Shown here one piece after another: positions 23,564-33,408 of a stretch of 64,000 nt of DNA. The notes beneath the pieces were generated by a model. That model had not been told where the DNA came from, ran no database searches, and saw nothing but the letters and a program-made list of their open reading frames with translations. Origin of the DNA: Lachnospiraceae bacterium UBA7196 (GTDB taxonomy: Bacteria; Bacillota; Clostridia; Lachnospirales; Lachnospiraceae); the NCBI GenBank assembly GCA_002490835.1, contig DKUU01000022.1, positions 19,053-83,052 on the forward strand, in the 5' to 3' direction. Made by a program: the position numbers and the translations under genes. Each line of letters opens with the position of its first letter. Within the stretch, counting starts at the first letter, position 1.

Positions 23564-24256
23564 TTACTTCTCCTTTAACACAAAAATATAGCCCTTCCCA
23601 TATTCTGTAATGATATAAGCAGGGTTGGAAGGATCTTCTTCGATCTGCTCCCTCAGTTTTCTTATATGGACATTCAATGTTCCGTCGCCAACATACCCCT
23701 CCTGCCACACTTCTCTGAAAAGTTCCTCTTTCTCAATGAGTCTGTTCCGGTTCCTTATCAGATAGAAAAGCAGTTTCTTTTCCATCCTTTTCAATGAAAC
23801 TGATCGTCCCTTTCTTCGTACTGTTTCTTCCTCCATATTCACTTCACATTCCCCAAAGGAAATCATCCCGTTTTCTTCTTTTTCAGGGCATCTTCGCAGC
23901 ACAGCTTTGATCTTAGCCAATAGAATCGGCAATGAATACGGTTTGCATATAAAATCATCTCCGCCGACATTTAAAGCCAATAATATACTTTCCTCCCCTG
24001 TTTGGGAGCTGATGAACACAATAGGTATTTGCGTTTCCTCCCTGATCTGCCTGCATAAATTGTATCCGCATCCATCCCCAAGATTGATGTCAAGCAAAAT
24101 CATGCGCGCGGTATTGGCCTTCATAAATTCATAATACCCCTCTACGCTAAATACCGCCTCCGAACGGATCCCCGACAAGTTTAAGTATTTGCAGGTGTTT
24201 TCTGCTAAAGGCTTCTCATCTTCAACAATCAGACAATCATATGTCAAATCTATCAT
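23564..24256 (-). CDS. OmpR-family response regulator
   Basis: 230 residues. The receiver domain has the acidic pair (IVEDEKPLA), the phospho-acceptor Asp in ILLDINLGDG (near 55) and the switch Lys in ICKPYSLP. The C-terminal winged-helix domain (GTLNVHIRKLREQIEEDPSN, ending IITEYGKGYIF) binds DNA. Direct repeats upstream of the operon (27513-27544) are candidate sites. Order ATPase, permease, regulator, kinase suggests a transporter that is both controlled by and possibly sensed through this pair. Confidence 0.92.
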   Translation of the reverse strand: MIDLTYDCLIVEDEKPLAENTCKYLNLSGIRSEAVFSVEGYYEFMKANTARMILLDINLGDGCGYNLCRQIREETQIPIVFISSQTGEESILLALNVGGDDFICKPYSLPILLAKIKAVLRRCPEKEENGMISFGECEVNMEEETVRRKGRSVSLKRMEKKLLFYLIRNRNRLIEKEELFREVWQEGYVGDGTLNVHIRKLREQIEEDPSNPAYIITEYGKGYIFVLKEK

Positions 24257-24286
24257 ATCCTTTCTTGCGGCAGATCCGTTACTGTA

Positions 24287-26659
24287 TCACTCCGCCCTTA
24301 TCAGATTACAGGGAACGAGCTTCCTGATTTTTAACGCCGATACAACTGCGGTAATCGCGCCAACCAATTCCGCGCATAATATGAGCAAAACGACCCGGAG
24401 CAGCGGAAACGCAAACGCAATTTTATGAACACCCATTCCGCTAAACAAGGTTTCTATCAGAATATTAGAACAACTGTATAAAAAAATACTGCCTATGATG
24501 CTTCCGACTGCAATATAGAGCATAAATGTCATCACAGTCTGCGCTACAATCTGTCCGGTGGAATATCCTAATGCTTTCATTATCCCAAAATCCCCTTTTC
24601 GTGTCAACAAAATGGAATTTGTCACAAAATATCCTATAATTAAGATGATCAATAGCATGATCATAATGATAAAGAACACAATTGCCGACACACTGCTGAC
24701 AATAGGCGAAAACTGTGCATAAAATATCTGCTCAAAACCGCCAACGTATGACAGCCTGCCTTTCCATTCATCTTCCATTACCGTGCAGAATTTTTCTGTG
24801 TCAGCGCCCGCATCTAAATAGACATGGATCGTCTGCCACTCTGCTTCTGGTTCAATCAGCCTTATCCCTTCCATCGTAAGGTATAGATCCATTCCGCCTG
24901 TATAAGTTCCCTGCGTAAATCCAACAATAAGAAATTCTTCCTCTTTTGTCGTTTCCTGAAAAATCTGACTTATTTTTATGTTATCTCCAATGTTTTTATC
25001 TAATACTTTTGCCAAATTTCCAGAGATTGCCGCCTCATTCTCATGTTTTGGATAACGGCCCAGATAGACAGAAGGATTTTCCAATGCCTCATAGTCGCTG
25101 TACACACCTAATGCCGCGTATACTGTGCCTTCACATAAAAGTCTTGAAGAACCCGGCTCTATAGCGGTCATGACCTTACGCACCTCAGGCTGATCCAGCT
25201 TTCCTGCTATTTCCATTGTTTCCTGTGGATGAACCGCCTGCATATTTACAGAATACACCTCTGCCCCGGCAATCTGTAAAAGTCCGTCATTATCTTTCAC
25301 CAATCCTGTATATAAAATAACGGCAAAACCGGCCACACACATGATTACCGCTATTGTCAGACTGATGAATATGCTTTTTATTTTTTCATGATCTATCATC
25401 TTTAAGGAAATGGACAAATTCACAGGAAAAGGCATTTTCTCTACTGTCAGCCTGCTTTTTTTGCAGCAGGATATGCCGGCTCTTTCCTGAAAAGCCTCCA
25501 CCGGTCTAAGCTTTAAGATTCCCTTTGAAAAAAACAACGTAACAGCGCCAATCAATACCGGAATCATCAAAATATCCCGTATCACAGTCTGCCCTGCAAA
25601 TGTCCTATTCCATACAAAACCGATATCTGTAGCGATATTCCCTACGATCACGGGCATAAGGGATTCGGAAACTGCTATGCCAGCCACAGAACCAAACAGC
25701 CCCATCAAAAGAAACTGCAGCACATACGTCATTACAACCCAAAATCCTGTATAACCAATCGCCTTTAATGCTCCTAATTCTTTTTGATCCTTATCCAGCG
25801 TATTTTTCATATGAAATCCAATCACAACAAAGCAGACAAGGATACCGATCAGTGAAGCGGCATTCATAACCACAACATAGATACGGATATTATTGCTCCG
25901 ACTGTTTTCGGCATACTCTAAATCTGAATTGGAATAGAAATCCAAGTCATTTCCTTTTTCAGCTATAAATTCTGAAAATTTATTTGATACTTCGCCTGCT
26001 TTCCCTTCTGCCCTGATCAAAACGATCGCTGCCTGCGCCTCTGTCCCAGCCTTCTCCCTTAAAGAATAAAATTGGCTTTCCGGTAAATCAAAGGCAAGAT
26101 ACGATCTGCTGCCAAAAAGCACATCCTCTGTAAAACCAGCAATCGTAAATGATTCCTGCCTATTTCCGAATGAGATATGAAGCGTATCGCCTAACCCGAA
26201 ACCAAAAAATGTTTTGCACACATAAGGCGCATAAATACCATCTGCCGGTATCTCCTCCAGCCTTTCCGCTATTTTCAGGCAAGACAATTGCTCTGTCCTG
26301 TCAGCATTCCTGAAAGTCCAACCGCCATTAATGATATCCCCGTCACCGTCTTGGATATTTGCATTTTTCAGTAAAATTGCTTCAATTATTGTAATCTCTG
26401 ATATTTCTTCATTCACCTGTCCAAAATCAATTATTTCATTCTGATATTTTTCACAAAAAGCGTCAGGCAGAGTTGCCGCAAAATCAGCGCTGTTCGTTTC
26501 CGCAATTTTTTCCTGATATAGCCTTTTAAAGCCTTCCGTCAATTGGCTTCCTGTGTGATATAACAATACGGTAAGCATAATGAAAAGGAAAAAGGCTGTC
26601 GAAGTCCTTCTGCTTTTTTTGATGTTTGATTTGATGAGCAATAACATATTTTCTGCCAT
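24287..26659 (-). CDS. FtsX-family ABC transporter permease
   Basis: 790 residues. One N-terminal helix (about 15-35) is followed by a large extracytoplasmic domain (about 50-255) and an FtsX-type bundle of helices (about 260-380). A second extracytoplasmic domain (about 450-650) leads to another FtsX bundle (about 670-785). The KALGYSTGQIVAQTVMT and LGALKAIGYTGFWVV blocks are typical. Such two-bundle permeases act in peptide-antibiotic resistance, lipoprotein or signal export. It follows its ATPase by 4 bp. Substrate unknown. Confidence 0.88.
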   Translation of the reverse strand: MAENMLLLIKSNIKKSRRTSTAFFLFIMLTVLLYHTGSQLTEGFKRLYQEKIAETNSADFAATLPDAFCEKYQNEIIDFGQVNEEISEITIIEAILLKNANIQDGDGDIINGGWTFRNADRTEQLSCLKIAERLEEIPADGIYAPYVCKTFFGFGLGDTLHISFGNRQESFTIAGFTEDVLFGSRSYLAFDLPESQFYSLREKAGTEAQAAIVLIRAEGKAGEVSNKFSEFIAEKGNDLDFYSNSDLEYAENSRSNNIRIYVVVMNAASLIGILVCFVVIGFHMKNTLDKDQKELGALKAIGYTGFWVVMTYVLQFLLMGLFGSVAGIAVSESLMPVIVGNIATDIGFVWNRTFAGQTVIRDILMIPVLIGAVTLFFSKGILKLRPVEAFQERAGISCCKKSRLTVEKMPFPVNLSISLKMIDHEKIKSIFISLTIAVIMCVAGFAVILYTGLVKDNDGLLQIAGAEVYSVNMQAVHPQETMEIAGKLDQPEVRKVMTAIEPGSSRLLCEGTVYAALGVYSDYEALENPSVYLGRYPKHENEAAISGNLAKVLDKNIGDNIKISQIFQETTKEEEFLIVGFTQGTYTGGMDLYLTMEGIRLIEPEAEWQTIHVYLDAGADTEKFCTVMEDEWKGRLSYVGGFEQIFYAQFSPIVSSVSAIVFFIIMIMLLIILIIGYFVTNSILLTRKGDFGIMKALGYSTGQIVAQTVMTFMLYIAVGSIIGSIFLYSCSNILIETLFSGMGVHKIAFAFPLLRVVLLILCAELVGAITAVVSALKIRKLVPCNLIRAE

Positions 26660-26663
26660 ACTT

Positions 26664-27431
26664 CTACCACCCCATCCTTTCGAGGAAATAAATCAATTTC
26701 TCTTTTCTTTCCTCCGATTCGCCTTCATATATCCCAAGCACACATTCACCGTCTATCCGTCCGTCCCGAAGGAAAAGGATCCTGTTCCCCCTTAAAGCGG
26801 ATTTTAAATCGTGTGTCACCATAATAATCGTCTGACCCCTTTGATTAAATTCTGTCAGCAGATCTAAAACAGCCTTTCCGGACGCAGAATCAAGCGCCCC
26901 CGTCGGCTCGTCGGCAAATACGATTTCAGGATCATTGATCAGCGCTCTGACGATCCCTACCCTTCCCATCTGTCCGCCTGAAATCTGCGAAGGGTATTTT
27001 ACCCACTCTTTTTCTGTAAGACCTACTTCCATGAACAGTTCTTTTCCTTTTTCGAAAATCGTCTTTTTATTTTTGCCTACAAGCAGACCGCTGATCAAAA
27101 CATTATCCATAAGATTCATACTGTTAATCAGATGAATCTGCTGAAAAACATAACCGCAATTGACCCTCCGAAACTTTGCCAGCTGCTTTTCAGAATATTT
27201 TGTGAAATTAGTGTCTTTAAAGTAGATTTCCCCCCTGCTTGCCCTGTCCATTCCCGAAAGCATATGGAGCAGAGTGGATTTTCCGGAACCGGATGGTCCC
27301 ATGAAAACGGTAAAATCCCTGTTGAAAAGTTGAATATCCATGTTCTTGATAACATGCTGCTGCATCTCGCCGTTTGTATAGCTTTTGCATAATTTTTTTG
27401 TGTTGATGACAACATCCTTAGATTTATCCAT
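26664..27431 (-). CDS. ABC transporter ATP-binding protein (MacB/LolD type)
   Basis: 255 residues. Walker A GPSGSGKSTLLHML (near 40), Q loop, the signature SGGQMGRVGIVRAL (Met and Gly where QQ is usual), Walker B IVFADEPTGALDS and the switch His in MVTHDLKSA are present. This class powers FtsX-type permeases, here the next gene. First gene of the ABC/two-component operon. Confidence 0.92.
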   Translation of the reverse strand: MDKSKDVVINTKKLCKSYTNGEMQQHVIKNMDIQLFNRDFTVFMGPSGSGKSTLLHMLSGMDRASRGEIYFKDTNFTKYSEKQLAKFRRVNCGYVFQQIHLINSMNLMDNVLISGLLVGKNKKTIFEKGKELFMEVGLTEKEWVKYPSQISGGQMGRVGIVRALINDPEIVFADEPTGALDSASGKAVLDLLTEFNQRGQTIIMVTHDLKSALRGNRILFLRDGRIDGECVLGIYEGESEERKEKLIYFLERMGW

Positions 27432-27512
27432 TTGTTTCCTCCTAAAACAATTCCTATACCTTTTCTTACCTTATTAAGTTGCTGCTCCCTATGCCTCATA
27501 TAATAACATTTA

Positions 27513-27544
27513 AAATCTTAACTGTCCTTATCTGAAATCTTAAC
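27513..27544 (-). promoter_or_regulatory. Direct repeats, candidate response-regulator site
   Basis: On the minus strand GTTAAGATTT occurs twice (27544-27535 and 27522-27513) with a 22-bp period, two helical turns, about 80-110 bp upstream of the ATPase ATG. An AT-rich TATTATAT stretch lies just downstream. OmpR-type regulators often bind such tandem repeats. Confidence 0.5.
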
Positions 27545-27565
27545 AATCCTTAGAAGACAGGCAGT

Positions 27566-27610
27566 AAAAAAGTGATTCCATGGCATGATTTTGTGCCGCA
27601 GAATCACTTT
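27566..27610 (-). terminator. Terminator of the large surface-protein gene
   Basis: AAAGTGATTC and GAATCACTTT arms, with an inner GGCA/TGCC stem, followed by TTTTTT on the minus strand; 33 bp after the stop at 27643. The sequence is related to the cotJC terminator at 19304-19350. Confidence 0.75.
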
Positions 27611-27642
27611 ATATTTTAAATGGCTCTCTTATCAAATTTAAT

Positions 27643-30600
27643 TCAAGAAGACCTGCGTTTCAGAAGCGCAATCATCACAATCACCGCCGCCGCAATCAGG
27701 ATCAGCCAGATAAAGCAACAAATCCCCAGAAGGGTCGGGCAGATATGGCAGAGACCACATTTTGCCCCGTCTCCTGACTGTCCCGCTTCCACATAGGCAA
27801 TCGCGTAGCTCGAAAACAATTCCGTGCTGACCGTGATGGTATCCGGCGCATCGTCCAGATCATTCATAACGGTATACTCACCATTATGGGCACGGATGAT
27901 GGTAAACTCCCTGCCGTCGCCCTGCAGTTGTTCGGGAATGCCGACCACCACTTCCACGGGTTCGCTCGTCTCGGAAATGACGTTCCACTCTCCCGTCCCA
28001 ACCTTGATAAACATGGAGATATCCACATACATGCCAAGCACAAGCCCCGGCATCTCTTCCCGATACGCTTCCATGCCGCTCTCGATCACCTGTTTATCCT
28101 GTGCGGGCACTTGTTCGGAAATATCAGTTACATCGATCCGAATCTCTATGGTCTCGCCATGATTTACAAACTCCAGCTGCTCCGACGTCAAAACCGCATT
28201 TGCCACTGCGGCAGTATCCGCCACGCCTGCCGTGCATGTCTGTTCCGCGCAGACTACCGTCACGACGACCGCGCCGCTTCCTAAATCCAATGCCGTGCTT
28301 GCGGCAGTCATGCCTTCCACGTTGCCCGTTGCCACAGGCTCACCGGACAGCACGATCCTTCCGTAATTTACGGATGCCGTTATTGCTCTCCCCACAGCTT
28401 CTGCCGTCTGTCCGCCGCTGTCTGCACCGGCTGTCTCCTGTCTGGTCTGTCCATCCTGTTGTCCCGCCGTTTCCGGCTGCCCCTGTGCCGATGCTGTCTC
28501 GTTTTCCCGATTGGAATCTTCTGTTCGACCCGAATCGTTCCGTACTGTCGTCGGCTGTGACTGCCCGGGCGGATTCGTCTGAGTTGTCGGCTGTAGCGTA
28601 TCTGTGGGTGCTGCCACCGCTGTTTTACCGGAAGCATTGCCTTTCTCCGGTGCATTGCTGCCGCCACCGTTTTCTCCACTGGCATTGCTTCCGCCATGTT
28701 CGCCGTTGTTTCCGTTACCGTTTTCGCTGCCGCCGTCGCCGTTTGTGTCGCCATTATTTTCACTGGTATTGTCATCGCTGCCATTGCTTCCGCCGCCGGA
28801 CGAAGGCTTTTTATTCTCAAACCGGATCACAATGCCGGCAGCGTTCTCTCCCGTCGCCCACAGGGGCAGTTCCACTGTTCCGTTTACTGTTTTTTCTCCT
28901 GATGCCTTGCCAAAATCCTCTCCTAAAGAGCTTGTGTCCCATGTGACCGCCAGCGGTTCCGTTCTCTCCGTGTAGCCTGTTCCCGTGTAAGCCACTGTGA
29001 CCTGCGCGGGAAGCCACGCACTGACTTCCTGCGCCGTATAGCCGCCGTTCTTCCGCTTCTTCGTGAGCGCGTCCGGATTTCGGACGGCTGCATTCACCGG
29101 CTGTACCGTCAGGACTGCTGCGCAGGTCTTTTCCCCCGCGGAGACGGTATAATGATACACTGCGCCTTTCTGCACAAAGCTGTCCGCGGTGGTAAAAGCT
29201 GCCGCATCCTGTAAGGTTCCCTTTGTCCCATTGTCATAGGCTGACTGCACGCTGCAGTGATCTTTCATGTATGCCGTGAGAGGCGTCATATTTCCGGCTT
29301 CCGCCGCATTACGATTGGCAGCGTCATCCGCAAAGATCATCAGGTTTTCCGGTTCCGCTGCGATTCCGGTAACAGTGCGCCTGCGAAACTCCACAGTAAT
29401 CTGCACGTTTGATGCGTCGTCCGGTACCTCACAGGAATACTCCCACTCCCCTTTTCCGCTGTTCTCATCCCACACCATTTTTGAACCGGACGTGCCCTCT
29501 CCGGGTACGATTTCTTTTTCGCCCACTTTGATGACAGGTGTATATTCTTCCCCGTAGGTTCCCGTAAAGGTCACCGTGCCGCCATTCTCAACGGGTGCAT
29601 CCGGCCCTAGCGCGGTATTTCCGGGCTGCTCTGCCCCTTCGCCCGTGACAATCGGCTCTTCTATGGTCACGGCAGTCCGCACTTCCGTCTTTGCTGACTC
29701 AGAAGCAAAATCATCTTCAGTCGCTTTCTTGCGCACATAAAGTTCATATTCTTTATTCGGCTCAAGTCCCGTAAACGTCCCTGTCTTACTCACCTTATCG
29801 GCATCGTTCCAGTCAGGCTCCGTGCCGTCCGGCAAGCTCCCCCTTTCCACAAGGATATATTCTTCCCCTGCAGCCGGATTCGTTACCGTAACGGTGGTGT
29901 CGGTCACTGCCGTCTGTTTCGGCGCAGGTGCGGCGGGTCTGCCCGGAATGTCAATCTTTGCAGCGTCACTTGCCGGAGTCGTCTCCCCGTTCTCCGTCTT
30001 TTCGGGATAACGTATATAAACAGGCGTTCCCGGTTCCACGGAAAGGGAGCCGTCCGCTCCCGGCTGTATCTTACTGCCCGAAGGGTCGTTCGGATTCGTG
30101 TAAACCTCCGCATTCCCGATATCGGCAGGCAGTTTTACGGTTTCTTTCCCATGGTCTATCGTCAAGTCATCCAGTGCAATCTCCGGCGCTTTCTGCAAAG
30201 TGGTAAGGCTGACTTCCTTTACTGCCGACAGGTTGCCCGCGGCGTCCTCCAATACTATATAGACGGTATGCTTCTCCCCGGGGGTAAGCCCTGTGACGGT
30301 AATGCCCGCCGCACCGCTGCCGGTCACATCCTGCGCGCCGCCATTCTGTGCGCCCTGTGTGCCTTTCTCCACTACCTCCTGCGCACTCGGCACTGTGCCT
30401 GTGTCAGACACAATCCAGTATACCTTTCCGCCCTCGGACGGGGTAAAGGTAATGTCCGCCCCTTCCTGCGTGCGGTTTGTGACGCTTACGTTTCCGCTGA
30501 ATGTGGGGCTGCCCGTGTCAAGGCGGACGGTAACTGTCTGCCAGCCGCTCTCATTTCCCGCATTGTCTGTCGCCTGCACATAGTATGTATGGGTACCATC

Positions 30601-33408
30601 CGTGTCTGCGGTTATGGTAAATTCCCTCTCATATACCGGCGAAGCTCCGGGCAGTCCCGTTACGGTCTGCTCCGTGCCGTTTTCCCCATCCTTCCACTTG
30701 ATCCCGGCAATGCCGCCGGAAGTGATGCTGTTATTTCCGCTGTCCTTATCATCCGTCACGGTCACGGTGAGCGTAACGGCATCCCGATACCAGCCGTTCG
30801 CATTTGGCTGCGGCGTATTCGGCGCTGTGATTGTGACCACGGGCGCATAATCCTCCGCAATGACCTTGCCGCTATCCGCAGTCAGGCTGATCTGCGCGGT
30901 ATTGCCTGCCCTGTCTTTGGCGGTCAGCCGAATCGTCCCGCTAAATTCCGCGTTTAAGGCAATCTCATAATGACCATCCTTTATATTCAGCGTTCCGCTC
31001 CGCCCCGTGCCGCTGTCGGGTGTCGCCTCGTAAGTCACTTTCTCTATACCGGAAAGGGCGTCGGTAATGTCTTCTGCCGGGATCCTGATGATCATGCTCT
31101 TTTTGCCGATGATTCCGTTCCACAGTCCTTTGACACCGTTTTCCACGCTCATGTCAGTAAGGTCTATGACAGGCGGCGTTTTATCCAGCTTATAAAGAAA
31201 TTGCGTCTGATAAATATTTCCTTCGCTGTCTTTGATATAAATGGTCTTTGTCTCGCCGTCCGTTCCTGTTTCTTCCGAAATGACAACACTGTCCCCTATA
31301 CCTGCGGGTGTCTCTCCCACGCTGCCGCCGTCCTTCGGCGTCAGGCTAATGTCGGAAAGATACCATCCGTCATCATTCGGAGACGGAGAAATCGTGACAT
31401 AATCCGTCAGATTTTTGCCGGACGGAAGCAGTCTGCACTCTATCGTAAAAGTCTTGCTGACCATTCCGGCACAGTTTCCACTTTCCTTTCCCATAACCGT
31501 GACGGTAGCGGTTCCCAGATTCACGTGATCTGCATAGCTGACTGTATAATCCGTGTCAGGCAGCGTAACGCCCGAAAGCAATACCGTCACGGCGGGCGTA
31601 ATCGCATTTCCCGTGTAATAGTGTGGGCCGGGAGCTACGGTCACCATATCGTCAGTCAGCGTTTTCTGCATAATCTGAAAGGTATCGTTCTTTGTTCCGC
31701 TGTAATTCCCTTTCCCGGTAACCGTTATGATATACTCCCCGGCATTTGTCCCCGTATTGCCGCTTATGGTATAGTCCGTCCCCGCAGTCAATGTCCTGCC
31801 GTTTACCTTGACACTGCTCACCCCTTTGGTCTGTTCCTGACCGTTATAAATCAGGGTGCCACTTGCTAAGGTAACTGCCGCGCCTCCTATGCTCCTGACG
31901 GAAATGGTAAAATCAAAGCTTGCCGTCTTTCCCGAAATGGTCAGTTTAGCGGAGGCGGTTCCGGCGTTTGTGTTATTGGTATAAATAATTTTGCTGTTGT
32001 CCGGCTTATTCGTTCCGATTCCCACCCAGCCGTCGCTGTAAGTAACGGTGACAGGCTTGAGCGCACTTCCGGTATAGGTCAGGTCTGCGCCTTCTTTTAA
32101 GGAGAGCGTCGCCGTTTCCTCATGCCCACAGGTGCATCTCTCGGTAATGACCGCGCCATTTGCGGTATAGGTATAGCTGTGAATATGGTTGTCGAGGTAC
32201 AGCCCGCCGTCTTTGTACGAATAGTGCCATCCGCTGTTTGTCAATGTAAATTTATCTTTGTTCGTCTCACCTGTCTTGATGGCATAGGAACCCGCTTTGC
32301 CAGTTGGACTATATTCCGTTACCGTCAGTATGCCGCCGGTGTAGCCGGTGGCGTCCACTTTGGCGTTTTCCAGTGTTACATTACTGCCGGTTTGCAGATA
32401 CAGATCCGCCGTTTTACCGGAGACTTTCGGACTGCCGGACAGGTTCAGGGAAGCGGTGCCGCTTCCCATATAGACGCCGTACTGTTCCCCGGTAACCGTG
32501 CCGCTCGTGATATTTACAGCAGCGCTGCTACCGCTATTGCGTATGCCATATCCGTTCGTTTTTGTGCTGGTAATGGTTCCGCCCTCTATATTGACCTTGC
32601 CATAGTTTCCCACACCATCTCCCACACTGGAAACACTTGCATGATCCTTCACTGTCAGTACAGCCGCCGATTTGTTGATAAAAACCGCACAGCTGCTGTT
32701 ACCCCCGCTCACCACGGTGTCGCCGCTAATGGTAACGTCCCCGACACTCTCGATTACATAGCTTGTTCCGCCTTCCACCACGCCGCCGAACAGATTGAAT
32801 GTGGATGTACTACCCGAAATCACCGTTCTTGCACTGCCTGTAACCTTACCGCCATAGAGATTGAAAATCCCCGGTTTCGATTGAGTCCCTCCAACAGCGG
32901 TATAGCTTTTCCCATTCTCACTATCGCCGCTCAATACCCCGCCGCCCTGGCAATCATAAACGTTCAGCGTGCCGCCCTGCAAGTCAATCGTATTCTGGAG
33001 TCCTGTACCGTAAAGCGTATGTCCGTTGAGACAGAGGTTTACTGTCACGCCGGATTCTATTTTGATGGATGCCGTCAAAGCAACATCCTCCGTCAGATAG
33101 TAGTTCCCACTCTCCAGCGTCCCGCCAGCGGCTGGCAGCTCTTTGTCGAAGGTCATACCGCCGTCATGGACATGGGGCGGTACCGTGGGTGTAACGAGGA
33201 GTATCTGATTATTTACAAGCTTTAACTCTCTGTTCTCTATGTAATCTCCCGTCAAATGAAGATACGCCAAATCCGACTCCTGTATCGTATAGCCGGAGCC
33301 CTCCGCGACCACTACTGAATCTCCTGCAAAATCCGCCTGCGGATTGATGTAAATCTCTGCGCCGGACGAGAGCGGTCCGTCCAGATAGAATTTCTTCCCG
33401 TTTTTCAT
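27643..33408 (-). CDS. Very large surface protein, main part (separated from its N-terminus by an amber codon)
   Basis: 1921 codons in the same frame as the upstream ORF, directly after an in-frame TAG at 33411-33409. Residues about 85-370 look like a parallel beta-helix (repeated GG.. and SG.. turns). Then come YDG-like repeats (near 520-575, LIYNGQEQTKGV and GTNAGEYIITVTGKGNYSG), Ig/fibronectin-type repeats (about 700-1250), a Ser/Gly/Asn/Gln-rich linker (about 1530-1670) and a C-terminal helix ending ALLKRRSS. There is no LPxTG motif, so membrane anchoring is likely. It has no signal peptide of its own. GGGGGA six bases before the ATG at 33408 could allow weak restart. Confidence 0.8.
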   Translation of the reverse strand: MKNGKKFYLDGPLSSGAEIYINPQADFAGDSVVVAEGSGYTIQESDLAYLHLTGDYIENRELKLVNNQILLVTPTVPPHVHDGGMTFDKELPAAGGTLESGNYYLTEDVALTASIKIESGVTVNLCLNGHTLYGTGLQNTIDLQGGTLNVYDCQGGGVLSGDSENGKSYTAVGGTQSKPGIFNLYGGKVTGSARTVISGSTSTFNLFGGVVEGGTSYVIESVGDVTISGDTVVSGGNSSCAVFINKSAAVLTVKDHASVSSVGDGVGNYGKVNIEGGTITSTKTNGYGIRNSGSSAAVNITSGTVTGEQYGVYMGSGTASLNLSGSPKVSGKTADLYLQTGSNVTLENAKVDATGYTGGILTVTEYSPTGKAGSYAIKTGETNKDKFTLTNSGWHYSYKDGGLYLDNHIHSYTYTANGAVITERCTCGHEETATLSLKEGADLTYTGSALKPVTVTYSDGWVGIGTNKPDNSKIIYTNNTNAGTASAKLTISGKTASFDFTISVRSIGGAAVTLASGTLIYNGQEQTKGVSSVKVNGRTLTAGTDYTISGNTGTNAGEYIITVTGKGNYSGTKNDTFQIMQKTLTDDMVTVAPGPHYYTGNAITPAVTVLLSGVTLPDTDYTVSYADHVNLGTATVTVMGKESGNCAGMVSKTFTIECRLLPSGKNLTDYVTISPSPNDDGWYLSDISLTPKDGGSVGETPAGIGDSVVISEETGTDGETKTIYIKDSEGNIYQTQFLYKLDKTPPVIDLTDMSVENGVKGLWNGIIGKKSMIIRIPAEDITDALSGIEKVTYEATPDSGTGRSGTLNIKDGHYEIALNAEFSGTIRLTAKDRAGNTAQISLTADSGKVIAEDYAPVVTITAPNTPQPNANGWYRDAVTLTVTVTDDKDSGNNSITSGGIAGIKWKDGENGTEQTVTGLPGASPVYEREFTITADTDGTHTYYVQATDNAGNESGWQTVTVRLDTGSPTFSGNVSVTNRTQEGADITFTPSEGGKVYWIVSDTGTVPSAQEVVEKGTQGAQNGGAQDVTGSGAAGITVTGLTPGEKHTVYIVLEDAAGNLSAVKEVSLTTLQKAPEIALDDLTIDHGKETVKLPADIGNAEVYTNPNDPSGSKIQPGADGSLSVEPGTPVYIRYPEKTENGETTPASDAAKIDIPGRPAAPAPKQTAVTDTTVTVTNPAAGEEYILVERGSLPDGTEPDWNDADKVSKTGTFTGLEPNKEYELYVRKKATEDDFASESAKTEVRTAVTIEEPIVTGEGAEQPGNTALGPDAPVENGGTVTFTGTYGEEYTPVIKVGEKEIVPGEGTSGSKMVWDENSGKGEWEYSCEVPDDASNVQITVEFRRRTVTGIAAEPENLMIFADDAANRNAAEAGNMTPLTAYMKDHCSVQSAYDNGTKGTLQDAAAFTTADSFVQKGAVYHYTVSAGEKTCAAVLTVQPVNAAVRNPDALTKKRKNGGYTAQEVSAWLPAQVTVAYTGTGYTERTEPLAVTWDTSSLGEDFGKASGEKTVNGTVELPLWATGENAAGIVIRFENKKPSSGGGSNGSDDNTSENNGDTNGDGGSENGNGNNGEHGGSNASGENGGGSNAPEKGNASGKTAVAAPTDTLQPTTQTNPPGQSQPTTVRNDSGRTEDSNRENETASAQGQPETAGQQDGQTRQETAGADSGGQTAEAVGRAITASVNYGRIVLSGEPVATGNVEGMTAASTALDLGSGAVVVTVVCAEQTCTAGVADTAAVANAVLTSEQLEFVNHGETIEIRIDVTDISEQVPAQDKQVIESGMEAYREEMPGLVLGMYVDISMFIKVGTGEWNVISETSEPVEVVVGIPEQLQGDGREFTIIRAHNGEYTVMNDLDDAPDTITVSTELFSSYAIAYVEAGQSGDGAKCGLCHICPTLLGICCFIWLILIAAAVIVMIALLKRRSS

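Noticed and set aside
28101..28946. 281-codon Arg/Leu/Pro-rich plus-strand open frame
   Set aside because: It lies opposite the low-complexity linker and Ig-like part of the surface protein; composition is that of an antisense shadow and there is no ribosome site.
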